Positions 17,864-26,450 are shown, numbered from the stretch's first letter. The stretch is DNA of 64,000 nucleotides from Bernardetia sp963719525 (GCA_963719525.1 CAVRCG010000001.1:1426001-1490000); one strand, 5' to 3'. Program-made: numbers and translations. Notes: a model not told the origin generated them from the letters alone.

Positions 17864-18892
17864 ATGGAACTAACTACACAAGCTATCGCCAATCTGGTAG
17901 GTGGAAAAGTGGAAGGAGATACGCAGGCAAAGATAAGTACCGTTGCCAAAATACAGGAAGGAACAAAAGGTGCGATTGCTTTTTTGGCGAATCCAAAATA
18001 CGAAAATTTCATTTATGAAACCAAAGCGACGGCTGTTTTGGTAAGTGAAAATTTTGAGGCAAAAGAACCAATTTCGACTACGCTTATTCGTGTTCCTGAT
18101 GCTTATACTGCCTTTGGGAAACTTTTGGCTGCTTATCAACAGATGACACAAACGAAAAAAATAGGCATCGAAAAACCTTCTTTTCAATCTAGCACAAGTG
18201 ATTTGGGTGAAGATGTGTATTTAGGTGCATTTAGTTATGTAGGCGAAAATACCAAAATAGGAAATAATGTAAAGATTTATCCTAATTCTTACATTGGAGA
18301 TAACTGTAAAATAGATGATGATACCATTATTTATGCAGGTGTAAAAATCTATTCCAATACCAAAATCGGTAAAAATTGTGTTATTCATTCGGGTGTCGTT
18401 TTGGGAAGTGATGGTTTTGGCTTTGCTCCTCAAAGTGATGGTTCGTATGAAGCTATTCCACAAGTAGGAAATGTAATTTTGGAAGATAATGTCAGTATTG
18501 GTGCAAATTCTACTGTCGATTGTGCTACCATGGGTTCTACACTTATCAAAAAAGGAGTGAAAATTGATAATTTGGTTCAGATTGCTCATAACGTTCAGAT
18601 AGGACAAAATACTGTTATTGCTGCACAAAGTGGTGTTTCGGGTTCGTCTGAAATTGGAGAAAACTGTATCTTAGCAGGACAAGTTGGAATTGTCGGACAT
18701 ATCAAAATTGCTGATAAAGTAACTATTGCAGCGCAAAGTGGAGTTACGAAAAGTTACAAGAAAACTGGAGGAAATCTTTTGGGTTCTCCTGCTAACGAAC
18801 ATGCTCAACAAATCAAAAATTATGTAGTTATTCGAAATCTAACTACTCTAAAACAAAAAGTAGATGAATTGGATAGGAAAATGAATGGTTAG
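17864..18892 (+). CDS. lpxD: UDP-3-O-acylglucosamine N-acyltransferase
   Basis: LpxD adds the second acyl chain to UDP-3-O-acyl-glucosamine in lipid A synthesis. The protein has 342 residues. An N-terminal uridine-binding domain (about 1-100, with IAFLANPKYENFIYETKATAVLV) is followed by a left-handed beta-helix of hexapeptide repeats (IGNNVKIYPNSYIGDNCKI, and so on to about 300) and a C-terminal helix. The catalytic His region is visible as VQIAHNVQIG. It is 3.2 kb from lpxC-fabZ and not in the same transcript, unlike the fully clustered arrangement of many other bacteria. Start ATG at 17864 fits the family N-terminus. Confidence 0.94.
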   Translation: MELTTQAIANLVGGKVEGDTQAKISTVAKIQEGTKGAIAFLANPKYENFIYETKATAVLVSENFEAKEPISTTLIRVPDAYTAFGKLLAAYQQMTQTKKIGIEKPSFQSSTSDLGEDVYLGAFSYVGENTKIGNNVKIYPNSYIGDNCKIDDDTIIYAGVKIYSNTKIGKNCVIHSGVVLGSDGFGFAPQSDGSYEAIPQVGNVILEDNVSIGANSTVDCATMGSTLIKKGVKIDNLVQIAHNVQIGQNTVIAAQSGVSGSSEIGENCILAGQVGIVGHIKIADKVTIAAQSGVTKSYKKTGGNLLGSPANEHAQQIKNYVVIRNLTTLKQKVDELDRKMNG

Positions 18893-18899
18893 AATAAAT

Positions 18900-19655
18900 C
18901 TATTTCTCTATAATTGTTTCGATTTTTTCATAGTCATACCTTCCTAATTCTTTGTCTTTTTGAGGTATAGTTTTGTAGCGTGTACGGATTATTTGATGAT
19001 TTCTATCTAATTTTTCTACAACTGTTTCAAATTCAAAATTAGTGGATTTAGTTTTTGGGTAGTTGGAGTAAAAAATATCAAAATAGCCTTTATCAAGTGC
19101 TAAACCTATCTTGTTTTTTTCAAATAAATGTAGCTTTTGTAAACCATAGAAACCACACATACCTCCTATTTTGTTGTACCTATCATAGTTTCCTTTTCTA
19201 AGAGTTTTCAACAAAGTATTTTTATATAACAACCCATAAAATTCAGATTGATTGTAAAATTCTTCATTTTCTATAAACAAATTCAAGTAATCTATATCAT
19301 AATTTTCGTAATAATAATCCTTGTTATAATACGTCTTTATATTTGAAAACTTTATGGTTTTTTCTGTTTCTAAAGAATCAACAACAGCTTTTACCATAGA
19401 AATAGTGTCTAATAACATTCTACCTCTTTGATGAGTGTATTCTATTATAATTTCACGTCTATATTGTTTCCTTCTCCAAATCTCTACTTTATCAAATCCT
19501 AAATTGTATAAAAGATGAATATCATTTACAGAATCAACAAGAGGTTGTTCAGTTTTCTCTTCATGTTTTTGAAATGAGTAAAATTGATAAGAAATAAATC
19601 CTATCAAAAGCCAAAGTAAAGCTGAAATTATGTAATACGTTTTTTTATTTTTCAT
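18900..19655 (-). CDS. Membrane-anchored hypothetical protein
   Basis: This 251-residue protein has one N-terminal membrane helix (IISALLWLLIGFISYQFY, about 8-26) and a long extracytoplasmic part rich in Tyr, Asn and Lys (YYNKDYYYENYDIDY). No known domain is recognised. The start overlaps the end of the upstream gene by 11 bases, so the two are probably translated together and may act together. Both are poorly conserved in look and rich in charged residues. Confidence 0.65.
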   Translation of the reverse strand: MKNKKTYYIISALLWLLIGFISYQFYSFQKHEEKTEQPLVDSVNDIHLLYNLGFDKVEIWRRKQYRREIIIEYTHQRGRMLLDTISMVKAVVDSLETEKTIKFSNIKTYYNKDYYYENYDIDYLNLFIENEEFYNQSEFYGLLYKNTLLKTLRKGNYDRYNKIGGMCGFYGLQKLHLFEKNKIGLALDKGYFDIFYSNYPKTKSTNFEFETVVEKLDRNHQIIRTRYKTIPQKDKELGRYDYEKIETIIEK

Positions 19656-20598
19656 ATTGGATTCTGTCTATGCCGTATTCTAAATAAATTTTTTTGTGAT
19701 TGTCATTGTGATTTATATCAGGAAACCATTTTAGTTGTAAATCTTTTATATCAAAATTTTCTTCATCTATTACAAAAAACCCTTTCTCGTCAATATGATA
19801 TTTGACATTGGTTTTAAAATGTTCTTTAGTTGCAATATTTTTTCCTATAGAATCCATAAAAGGAGCTACTTCTATTACTGAAACTGCATAATTATTTTCT
19901 GATTTATAGATTACAGGTAATACAATATTATTTACATCGTTGCCACTACACTCAAAATAACCATATTCTTCAGCCAACAAAATAGTAGATTGAGAATAAA
20001 TATGAGCTAATTCTGCTTTAATTTTAGCAACATGAATAAGAATTTCTATAGCTTTTCCTTGTAAATAGTTTTCAGTTAATTCTTCATCAGATTTTCCATT
20101 TTGAAACGTATAATTTTGATATTTTTGAGCAATTAATGTATCTACTTCTATTATTTCATTGATATATTCTTGAAAAAGTGTTTGAATTTTCAAATTTTCG
20201 ATAGAAAAATGTTTGTTGTAAAACTCTTCATAAAATTCTATTCTTTCTCTTTCAGTAGCATGAGCTAATCCTTTTTCTTGTTCATAGAGTGAGATACTAG
20301 AATTAATCTTCTCTAAATATTTTTGATAAATAGCATTCAATGGTTCAATTTTATCAAATACATATTTACGTGAAGGTGGATTACCTGCTTCTGCAAAACA
20401 GTTTTTTGCTGCCTGCACACTTCTATCTGCTACACCAGAAAAAAGATTTGATACATTATCTCCATCTCTTCTAGTTCTATCTAAAAGTAATAGTTCTTTT
20501 TCATTGTATTTTTTCATTAAAAAAACATCATACACATATTTTCCTCCCAAAACGAGTAGAATGAATAATGGAATAAGAGGGTGGAGTAATTTTTTCAT
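19645..20598 (-). CDS. Membrane-anchored hypothetical protein with helical domain
   Basis: I start this at MKKLLHPLIPLFILL (20598), giving about 317 residues; the longer frame to 20676 would bury the membrane segment. A single N-terminal helix is followed by a mostly alpha-helical region (residues about 70-210: LNAIYQKYLEKINSSISLYE; EFYEEFYNKHFSIENLKIQ) and a beta-rich end (YAVSVIEVAPFMDSIGK). Family unknown. Its stop overlaps the start of the next gene by 11 bases, so this is a two-gene operon. Confidence 0.65.
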   Translation of the reverse strand: MKKLLHPLIPLFILLVLGGKYVYDVFLMKKYNEKELLLLDRTRRDGDNVSNLFSGVADRSVQAAKNCFAEAGNPPSRKYVFDKIEPLNAIYQKYLEKINSSISLYEQEKGLAHATERERIEFYEEFYNKHFSIENLKIQTLFQEYINEIIEVDTLIAQKYQNYTFQNGKSDEELTENYLQGKAIEILIHVAKIKAELAHIYSQSTILLAEEYGYFECSGNDVNNIVLPVIYKSENNYAVSVIEVAPFMDSIGKNIATKEHFKTNVKYHIDEKGFFVIDEENFDIKDLQLKWFPDINHNDNHKKIYLEYGIDRIQYEK

Positions 20599-20803
20599 AG
20601 AATGTAATCTGATTTTAAAACTATACTTTTGGTAATGTAAAATATGTAATTTATTTGAAAACAGAAAATAGTACAATTTAGTATTAAAATAAAAACTAAG
20701 AGTGTAGCCAAAACCAATAATTTACCCTACAAATTTCTTATTACAAATTTCTTATCTTGTTTTGAATAATTACAAAAGTAAAGAAAAATAGTAAAATGTA
20801 AAG

Positions 20804-20842
20804 CATCTCACTGCTGCTGTTTGAAACGGCAGCAGTGAGATG
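20804..20842. repeat. Long perfect hairpin
   Basis: CATCTCACTGCTGC pairs with GCAGCAGTGAGATG around a loop that includes TGTTTGAAACG. It lies upstream of both divergent units (20598 on minus, lpxC on plus). It might be a REP-type element or the end of an unseen transcript. Confidence 0.5.
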
Positions 20843-20947
20843 TAAAATTTAATTTGAAAAGGGTAGCGTTTGAAACGAAGACCTTGTAGAAAGAGATACT
20901 ATCGATAATAAACTATCACTAATAATTCATTATTCAAAAGAAGTTTT

Positions 20948-20955
20948 TACCTTTG
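20948..20955 (+). promoter_or_regulatory. Candidate -7 box for lpxC-fabZ
   Basis: TACCTTTG matches TAnnTTTG and lies 109 bases before the lpxC-fabZ start. No TTTG is found 19-21 bases upstream, so the promoter is only half supported. Confidence 0.35.
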
Positions 20956-21064
20956 TGAAACCAATAAATTAAACTATTTTCGTTATTTCTCTTAATTTAT
21001 CATAAAATTGATAGTACGGTCATAAATGGCTCAATAACTTGCCTTCAAACCTGTCTTTATATAT

Positions 21065-22456
21065 ATGAAAACCAATCAACACACCATAAAAAAATCCGTT
21101 ACCGTTTCAGGAATCGGTTTGCATACAGGCGTAAAATCTACCATGACTTTTTTACCTGCAAAGCCAAATCATGGAATAAAATTTTGTAGAATAGACATTG
21201 AAGGAAGACCTGTCGTAGATGCAGACGTAGATTTTGTAGTTGATGTGTCAAGAGGAACCACCATTGAAAAAGGAGAAGCACGAGTAAATACCGTAGAACA
21301 CACGCTGGCAGCACTTACAGGCTTAGAAATCGATAATGTAATGATAGAATTAGACGAACCCGAACCTCCAATTATGGACGGAAGTTCGATCGATTTTATC
21401 AATAAATTGAAAGAAGCAGAACTAGAAGAACAAAATGTACCTCGTAATTTCTTTGAAATTGATACGAGTATTCATTATACCGATACAGAAAAAAATATAG
21501 AAATTGCAGCTCTTCCATTAGATAATTATCGTTTGACGGTAATGGTAGATTATAATTCGCCTGTTTTGGGAAGTCAGTATGCAGCTTTGAATGATATTTC
21601 GGAGTTTGAAAAAGAGATTGCTTCGTGTCGTACTTTTTGCTTTTTGCACGAATTAGAAGCTCTTTATAACAATAATCTTATTCAAGGTGGCGATTTTGAT
21701 AATGCTATCGTGATTGTAGATAGGATTTTGTCGGATGAAGAAATGGCAAGATTAGCAAAAATGTTTAACAAAGATAAAATTGAAGTAAAGAAAGAAGGAA
21801 CGCTTAATAATGTAGAACTGCGCTACAAAAACGAACCTGCAAGGCACAAACTGTTAGATTTGGTAGGCGATTTGGCTTTAGTTGGTCGTCCATTAAAGGC
21901 ACAAATCCTGGCTGCAAGACCGGGACACGCTGCAAATGTTGCTTTTGCTAAAAAAATAAAGAAAAGAATTCAGAAAGCATCAGGCGTTCAGATTCCAAAA
22001 TATGACCCAAAGACTCCTCCTGTTTTAGATGTCAATCAAATTTCTAAAATATTGCCTCATCGTTATCCCTTTTTGCTTGTCGACAAGATTATTTATTTAG
22101 ATGAAAATTCGGTTGTTGGAGTAAAAAATGTAACGATGAACGAACCGTTTTTTCAAGGACATTTTCCAGAAAATCCAGTTATGCCAGGAGTTTTACAGAT
22201 TGAAGCGATGGCACAAACAGGAGGAATATTAGTTTTGAATACTGTTGATGACCCAAATAATTATTGGTCTTATTTTATCGGAATCGATAATTGTCGTTTT
22301 CGTCAAAAAGTTTTGCCAGGAGATACAATTATTTTCAAATGTGAATTGGTTGCGCCTATTCGTAGAGGAATTGCCAAAATGAAAGGACAAGCGTATGTAG
22401 CAGGAAAATTGGTTTGTGAGGCTATTCTTACGGCTGGTATCGTGAAAAAGGATTAA
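21065..22456 (+). CDS. lpxC-fabZ: Bifunctional LpxC deacetylase / FabZ dehydratase
   Basis: This fused enzyme has 463 residues. The N-terminal part (about 1-305) is the zinc-dependent UDP-3-O-acyl-GlcNAc deacetylase, the committed step of lipid A synthesis, with VEHTLAAL and HKLLDLVGDLALVGRPL, which supply metal-binding His and Asp residues, plus the GIGLHTG start and the DGSSIDF loop. The C-terminal part (about 320-463) is the 3-hydroxyacyl-ACP dehydratase FabZ, with LPHRYPFLLVDKI, GHFPENPVMPGVLQIEAMAQ (catalytic His and Glu) and RFRQKVLPGD. The fusion is characteristic of Bacteroidota and couples fatty acid and lipid A synthesis. lpxA, often next in line, is not present here; a terminator follows at once. 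Confidence 0.96.
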   Translation: MKTNQHTIKKSVTVSGIGLHTGVKSTMTFLPAKPNHGIKFCRIDIEGRPVVDADVDFVVDVSRGTTIEKGEARVNTVEHTLAALTGLEIDNVMIELDEPEPPIMDGSSIDFINKLKEAELEEQNVPRNFFEIDTSIHYTDTEKNIEIAALPLDNYRLTVMVDYNSPVLGSQYAALNDISEFEKEIASCRTFCFLHELEALYNNNLIQGGDFDNAIVIVDRILSDEEMARLAKMFNKDKIEVKKEGTLNNVELRYKNEPARHKLLDLVGDLALVGRPLKAQILAARPGHAANVAFAKKIKKRIQKASGVQIPKYDPKTPPVLDVNQISKILPHRYPFLLVDKIIYLDENSVVGVKNVTMNEPFFQGHFPENPVMPGVLQIEAMAQTGGILVLNTVDDPNNYWSYFIGIDNCRFRQKVLPGDTIIFKCELVAPIRRGIAKMKGQAYVAGKLVCEAILTAGIVKKD

Positions 22457-22485
22457 GGTTTTAGAAAAGGATTTATTGAAAATTG

Positions 22486-22523
22486 AAACGCATTTGCTTG
22501 AATTATGAAGTGAATGCGTTTTT
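22486..22523 (+). terminator. Terminator after lpxC-fabZ
   Basis: AAACGCATT pairs with AATGCGTTT around an 18-base loop and is followed by TTT. It lies 30 bases after the stop codon. Confidence 0.7.
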
Positions 22524-22544
22524 AGTAATCAAAATTAAAGTAAA

Positions 22545-22958
22545 ATGAGTTTCTTAAAACGACTGGATAAAATAAACGTAATTGTTTCTATCATTGGTAT
22601 AGTAATGAGTAGCCTATTCTCTTACTTTTCGTTTCAAGACTATAAGGATTTAAAGTACATAAGAGAGAATGGAAAAGAGGTAGTGGTAAAAGTTATATCT
22701 AAAAATTCTGCAAATGGAGTAAATTCAATAGATGTTTTGTTTGAAGGAAAAACGTATTATGTAAGAGGAAGATACGAAGGCTATAAGAAAGGGAAATATA
22801 CCAAACTGACTTACAGTAAAGAAAAAGATAAGTTCCTCTACGGCTACAAAGACAGTTACTATTCCTATATTTTTATGTTTTTAGGAATGATTTTTATCTG
22901 TATTGTAAATCTATTTATGGCATTCTTTAAGGCTTGGAAGCCTTTTTCTAAATCATAA
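22545..22958 (+). CDS. Small two-helix membrane protein, unknown
   Basis: This 137-residue protein has a membrane helix near each end (VIVSIIGIVMSSLFSYFSF, about 11-30; YIFMFLGMIFICIVNLFMAFF, about 107-128). Between them is a short beta-rich region (VVVKVISKNSANGVNSIDVLFEGKTYYV). The arrangement resembles DUF3592-type membrane proteins, but I cannot confirm the family. The terminator just upstream means it is probably expressed separately from lpxC-fabZ. Confidence 0.6.
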   Translation: MSFLKRLDKINVIVSIIGIVMSSLFSYFSFQDYKDLKYIRENGKEVVVKVISKNSANGVNSIDVLFEGKTYYVRGRYEGYKKGKYTKLTYSKEKDKFLYGYKDSYYSYIFMFLGMIFICIVNLFMAFFKAWKPFSKS

Positions 22959-22970
22959 AGGACATAAATC

Positions 22971-24209
22971 CTAAACCATTCCAGAAACCACACCATTGAC
23001 AACTGCAAAACGTTTTTTAGGATTTTCTGTGTTCTCAAAAACTAGATTCGGATTGCTTTCAAGTTCTATTTTTTGGCTTTGCATAACGATTTGATAGTTT
23101 TCAAGATTGTATTCTTCGTGTCCGTAAAAGGTCGATAAATCTCCTATATCAACTATTTTACTCGCAAACAGATATTCGTGTTTTTTTACATCAAATTTAG
23201 TATGTCGTTCAAAAGCTATATCTGCTCTATATTTTACAAATTGAGGAAACTCTATTTCTACATTTCTCAAAATTACATCATAAAACTGCGTTCCATTTAT
23301 AGGTAATTTCTCATAACTTTCTATTGATTTGTCTTCGTGCAAACCATTCGCAACTGATAAAAGTCCGTTCAAAATAGCAGCATAATTATACTTTCTGACT
23401 TCCTGTTTTTCCCAATCGTTTGGATAATGACCCGATTCTATCAAAATTGTACCGTAACCCAACTTTTGAAAATTATCTCCAAAAGCACGAACTTCAAATT
23501 CATCATCATATTTTGCCATATTCTTTTTAAGCTCACTTTCCAAACCTTCTACCATTAAAGAAATTACTTGCATCGCTTCTAATCTTCTCATTCCTTCTTT
23601 TTCGATAGTTGTTTCGGCATCAAAAGCAGGTGCAAGAAAAGCAAGTACTGTAGGAAAAGGGGTTTTAGCGACAGAATATTTCAAACGCTGGTCGTGTAGA
23701 TTAAAACTAAAATGAGGTTTTATTTTTTCGGCTAAATTAATCAACAAATTTGCTTCTGGTGTTTGTCTTCTCAAAAAATCTCTATTCATATCAATTCCTT
23801 GAGCCGTTTGGCGAGTAAAAAGTGCCGTTCCGTCAGGATTCAAAATAGGTACAAAATGAAGTGTAAAGTAATTTTTTAAAGTTTCTACTAATTTTTTGTC
23901 TTCTTCCGTAAACGGATTTTCTAAGAAATGAAAAATATCTAAAAGGGCTAGTGTTGCAGTCGGTTCGTTTCCGTGCATTTGCGACCAAAGCAAAACAGGC
24001 GTTTTTCCGTTGCCAAATTTAAGATGATAAATAGGTCTTCTTTGTGCTGATTGTCCTAATTTATTGAGTTCAAAATTAGAATTTTGTATCTTGATTATAT
24101 CTTTTAAAACTTCGTAGAACTCTTCAGGTTGAAAATGTCTATAAATGAGTAGTTTTTCTTTGTAAAGCGAATAATTTTCTAAAAGTTGTGATGTAAAATT
24201 CATATTCAT
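22971..24209 (-). CDS. M14-family zinc carboxypeptidase
   Basis: This 412-residue enzyme belongs to the M14 metallocarboxypeptidases, which remove residues from peptide or peptidoglycan C-termini. The zinc site is QMHGNEPTA (His and Glu, about 80-85) and the later His in FNLHDQR (about 175). A substrate-binding segment reads ILNPDGTALFTRQTAQGIDM followed by NRDF, and the catalytic Glu is in TILIESGHYP (about 255). There is no signal peptide, so it may act in the cytoplasm or leave by another route. It starts exactly where the RING-like gene ends (stop at 24210), so the two are one operon. Confidence 0.88.
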   Translation of the reverse strand: MNMNFTSQLLENYSLYKEKLLIYRHFQPEEFYEVLKDIIKIQNSNFELNKLGQSAQRRPIYHLKFGNGKTPVLLWSQMHGNEPTATLALLDIFHFLENPFTEEDKKLVETLKNYFTLHFVPILNPDGTALFTRQTAQGIDMNRDFLRRQTPEANLLINLAEKIKPHFSFNLHDQRLKYSVAKTPFPTVLAFLAPAFDAETTIEKEGMRRLEAMQVISLMVEGLESELKKNMAKYDDEFEVRAFGDNFQKLGYGTILIESGHYPNDWEKQEVRKYNYAAILNGLLSVANGLHEDKSIESYEKLPINGTQFYDVILRNVEIEFPQFVKYRADIAFERHTKFDVKKHEYLFASKIVDIGDLSTFYGHEEYNLENYQIVMQSQKIELESNPNLVFENTENPKKRFAVVNGVVSGMV

Positions 24210-25007
24210 TTATTTTTGATTTAATACAGGAATGTTGTAAGGTAATTCTTCTAAAAACTTACTCCATTGAGGAATTTGGCTTTGATGAAAAACGGTATAA
24301 TATCTTGTTTTTTTGCTCTCTTTAGTCAGAAATTCTAAAGACAAGATAAACTGATTATGTTTGGCACATTCTTTAAAAGGCATATAACCAAGTTTGTACC
24401 TCAACTCTGAAAGATTATCAAGATTAATTTTACTTATAGTTTGTCCTTTCTTATAGTTTATAGATTGCCTTTTTGAATCAAGTGCAATATAAATGCTTTT
24501 TGAGACGTTTTGCTCTCTTCTAAAAGATTTTTTCTTTTGATGTGCCTTAAAGAAAAGCGATATTATCCAGGCAATACCAGCTAAAGCCATCAGTTCCATA
24601 AAAAACAGAAAACCACTCTGCAACCAAGACAAACTTGACACAATTATAAAAGTTAACAAAATTAATACTATAATAGCTAGTAAGATAACTTTGTAATACC
24701 CTTTGTTAGCTTCTTCTTCGTCCCAAGGAAAATAACTCCCTTTTCGAAACATGAAAGGTAAGTATTCTGAAGGCTTTGCAACTAATTGCAATGATTTATT
24801 TATAGGAATATGAGTAAGTGTTTCGTCTTGAATACAATGTGTATTTCCCAAATATTCCCAACTTTCTATAAAGAACGCAGATTTACAGGCAGCACAAATT
24901 ACAATTGTATGTCCTTCTTCTATTTTTTCTCCTGTAATTGGATCAATACGTTCCTGTTTTAAGAAATCGGAATGGTTAGTTGCGTTTAATTGATGGGTGT
25001 GAAGCAT
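24210..25007 (-). CDS. RING-like zinc-finger membrane protein, unknown
   Basis: This 265-residue protein has an N-terminal cysteine/histidine segment (HTIVICAACKSAFFIESW then GNTHC, about 32-60) preceded by DPITGEKIEEG. This resembles the prokaryotic RING-finger pattern of Cys pairs around a Trp. Two membrane helices follow (VILLAIIVLILLTFIIVSSL and FFMELMALAGIAWIISLFF, about 108-160). The C-terminal half is a soluble beta-rich domain with a Cys. It abuts the M14 peptidase gene with no gap, which suggests a functional link. The zinc-finger call is by cysteine spacing only. Confidence 0.6.
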   Translation of the reverse strand: MLHTHQLNATNHSDFLKQERIDPITGEKIEEGHTIVICAACKSAFFIESWEYLGNTHCIQDETLTHIPINKSLQLVAKPSEYLPFMFRKGSYFPWDEEEANKGYYKVILLAIIVLILLTFIIVSSLSWLQSGFLFFMELMALAGIAWIISLFFKAHQKKKSFRREQNVSKSIYIALDSKRQSINYKKGQTISKINLDNLSELRYKLGYMPFKECAKHNQFILSLEFLTKESKKTRYYTVFHQSQIPQWSKFLEELPYNIPVLNQK

Positions 25008-25019
25008 TGATTTTTGTAA

Positions 25020-25199
25020 TTACCTTTCTAATTCTTTTGCTATTTTCTTTACTAATTCTAAAGATGCGTTCGAAATATCAGCAATTTTTTCTACTGTAAA
25101 ATCTGTTTTCAAAAGTAGATTTTCAATTGATTTCTCAATTCCTTCCTCTCTACCCTGTTGATAGTGAATATCGTTTTTGATGTCGTAAGTAAATGGCAT
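25020..25199 (-). CDS. Short C-terminal copy of Rpn-family nuclease (second tandem copy)
   Basis: A 59-residue frame runs from MPFTYDIKND to KKIAKELER. Residues 1-17 match the internal MPFTYDIKNDIRYQQGREEG segment of the full-length gene at 25395-26246, with one change (Ile-His for Ile-Arg). It lacks the nuclease domain and has fewer Glu-Lys-Gly-Ile units, and it ends in the same kind of helical, HTH-like segment (DFTVEKIADISNASLELVKK). It begins nine bases after the previous copy's stop, and those nine bases match the ones just upstream of the internal Met in the parent (one change). It is intact and may be a stand-alone small protein. Confidence 0.6.
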   Translation of the reverse strand: MPFTYDIKNDIHYQQGREEGIEKSIENLLLKTDFTVEKIADISNASLELVKKIAKELER

Positions 25200-25208
25200 A
25201 CGTTGTAG

Positions 25209-25385
25209 TTATTTTTTCATAGATTTCTCTATTCCCTTTACGAAATCAATAGAAACTTCTAGTAGTTTTGATATGATGGCATAAGAAAAACCTTCTTCTA
25301 ACATATTTTTTATGCCTAAGATAGATTTTTCCTCTTTCCCTTGCTAATAGCGAATATCGTTTTTAATGTCGTAAGCAAATGGCAT
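25209..25385 (-). pseudogene. Short C-terminal copy of Rpn-family nuclease (first tandem copy, in-frame TAG)
   Basis: Starting at MPFAYDIKNDIRY, the frame meets TAG at codon 14, where the parent has CAG (Gln), then continues as QGKEEKSILGIKN and ends in KGIEKSMKK. The total is 59 codons, the same layout as the copy at 25020-25199. It starts nine bases after the full-length gene's stop codon. The single TAG makes it a decayed or miscalled copy. Confidence 0.6.
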
Positions 25386-25394
25386 ACGTTGTAA

Positions 25395-26246
25395 TTATTT
25401 TTTTAGTTTCTTTGCTATTTTTTTTACCAAACTCAAAGAAGTATTCAAGATTTCAGCTACTTGTTCTATTGTAAAATCAGTTTTTAGAAGTAAATTTTCT
25501 ATTGATTTTTCAATTCCCTTTTCAATTCCCTTTTCAATTCCCTTTTCAATTCCCTTTTCCACCCCTGTTTCAATTCCCTCTTCTCTACCTTGCTGATAGC
25601 GAATATCGTTTTTAATGTCGTAAGTAAATGGCATACGTTGTAATTGATTAATGATTTTTGATTGTAATTTACGCAATGAAGATAAAATCTCTAACTGTTT
25701 AACGACTTTTTCACGCTCTAGGTTTTGTTTTATTGTGGCTTCTATTCTATTAAAAATAAGTTCGATAATTTTTTCAGATTTTTCATTTTCAAAATTAGCC
25801 AAAATAGATAAAATTACTTCTTCTGGTTTGTTAGAATTAATAAATTCTTTATAACTAATATCTTTCAAAGAATGCAAGTCATAGGAAAACGACAAATTAA
25901 GCGTTTCTATTTTCGTTTTCATTGTACATTTTTTATCTCCAATATAAAATACAACTTGCAGCACATCAATTTTATATTTTCGATGCAAAAGTGCATAATA
26001 TTCGTGCATTCTATATTTCATTTCTGGGTCGTTTGCCACTTGAAATTCAATATGAAGAACATAATCTTTTTTAGAATTTTTGTGTAATACTTTTTTCAGA
26101 AAATCAGGCTTCCGTTCTAAAGTGCGTTGCAAATCATCTCCAATTTCCTCTAATTTTTCTGGATAGATAGTAAGGAATTTTTTGGCTAAAGGAAGAATTA
26201 TTTCCTCTATATTTTCTTTAATTATTTTGTCGTAATCTTGGGGCAT
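25395..26246 (-). CDS. Rpn-family PD-(D/E)XK nuclease/transposase-like protein
   Basis: The Rpn family (recombination-promoting nuclease) cuts DNA and is linked to anti-phage defence in E. coli. I start at MPQDYDKIIKENIEE (26246), giving 283 residues; upstream codons to 26297 are not family-like. The N-terminal nuclease fold has the acidic core (YVLHIEFQVANDPEMKYRM, near 73-92) and a following HRKYKIDVLQVVFYIG strand. A helical middle part follows, then a Glu-Lys-Gly-Ile repeat tail and an HTH-like end (FTIEQVAEILNTSLSLVKK). An internal ATG (MPFTYDIKND, 25634) begins the segment that is repeated downstream as two short genes. It is a single-gene locus otherwise. Confidence 0.8.
   Translation of the reverse strand: MPQDYDKIIKENIEEIILPLAKKFLTIYPEKLEEIGDDLQRTLERKPDFLKKVLHKNSKKDYVLHIEFQVANDPEMKYRMHEYYALLHRKYKIDVLQVVFYIGDKKCTMKTKIETLNLSFSYDLHSLKDISYKEFINSNKPEEVILSILANFENEKSEKIIELIFNRIEATIKQNLEREKVVKQLEILSSLRKLQSKIINQLQRMPFTYDIKNDIRYQQGREEGIETGVEKGIEKGIEKGIEKGIEKSIENLLLKTDFTIEQVAEILNTSLSLVKKIAKKLKK
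25511..25582. repeat. 12-bp tandem repeat coding Glu-Lys-Gly-Ile
   Basis: Four identical 12-base units (CAATTCCCTTTT on the plus strand) followed by two variant units. They lie in frame inside the nuclease gene and lengthen a charged helical linker without changing the frame. Confidence 0.85.
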
Positions 26247-26450
26247 GAATAAATTTAGAAGGTAGATTTGGAAATTAGAATGAAAATAAAATACCACTAA
26301 GGAACAGAGAAAATAAACAGATTCACAAGAAATAAAATAAATTTAGAAGGTAGAGTTAATGTGAATTCAAATTCAAAAATCGTTATGGCAATTCAATTCT
26401 AAAATCTAAATTAGCTTCGCTGCCTTGACAGGTCAGAATTCTAAATTGAT

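Noticed and set aside
25505..25585. CRISPR or intergenic satellite from the CAATTCCCTTTT units
   Set aside because: The units are contiguous, 12 bases long and in frame inside a gene; they code a Glu-Lys-Gly-Ile linker.
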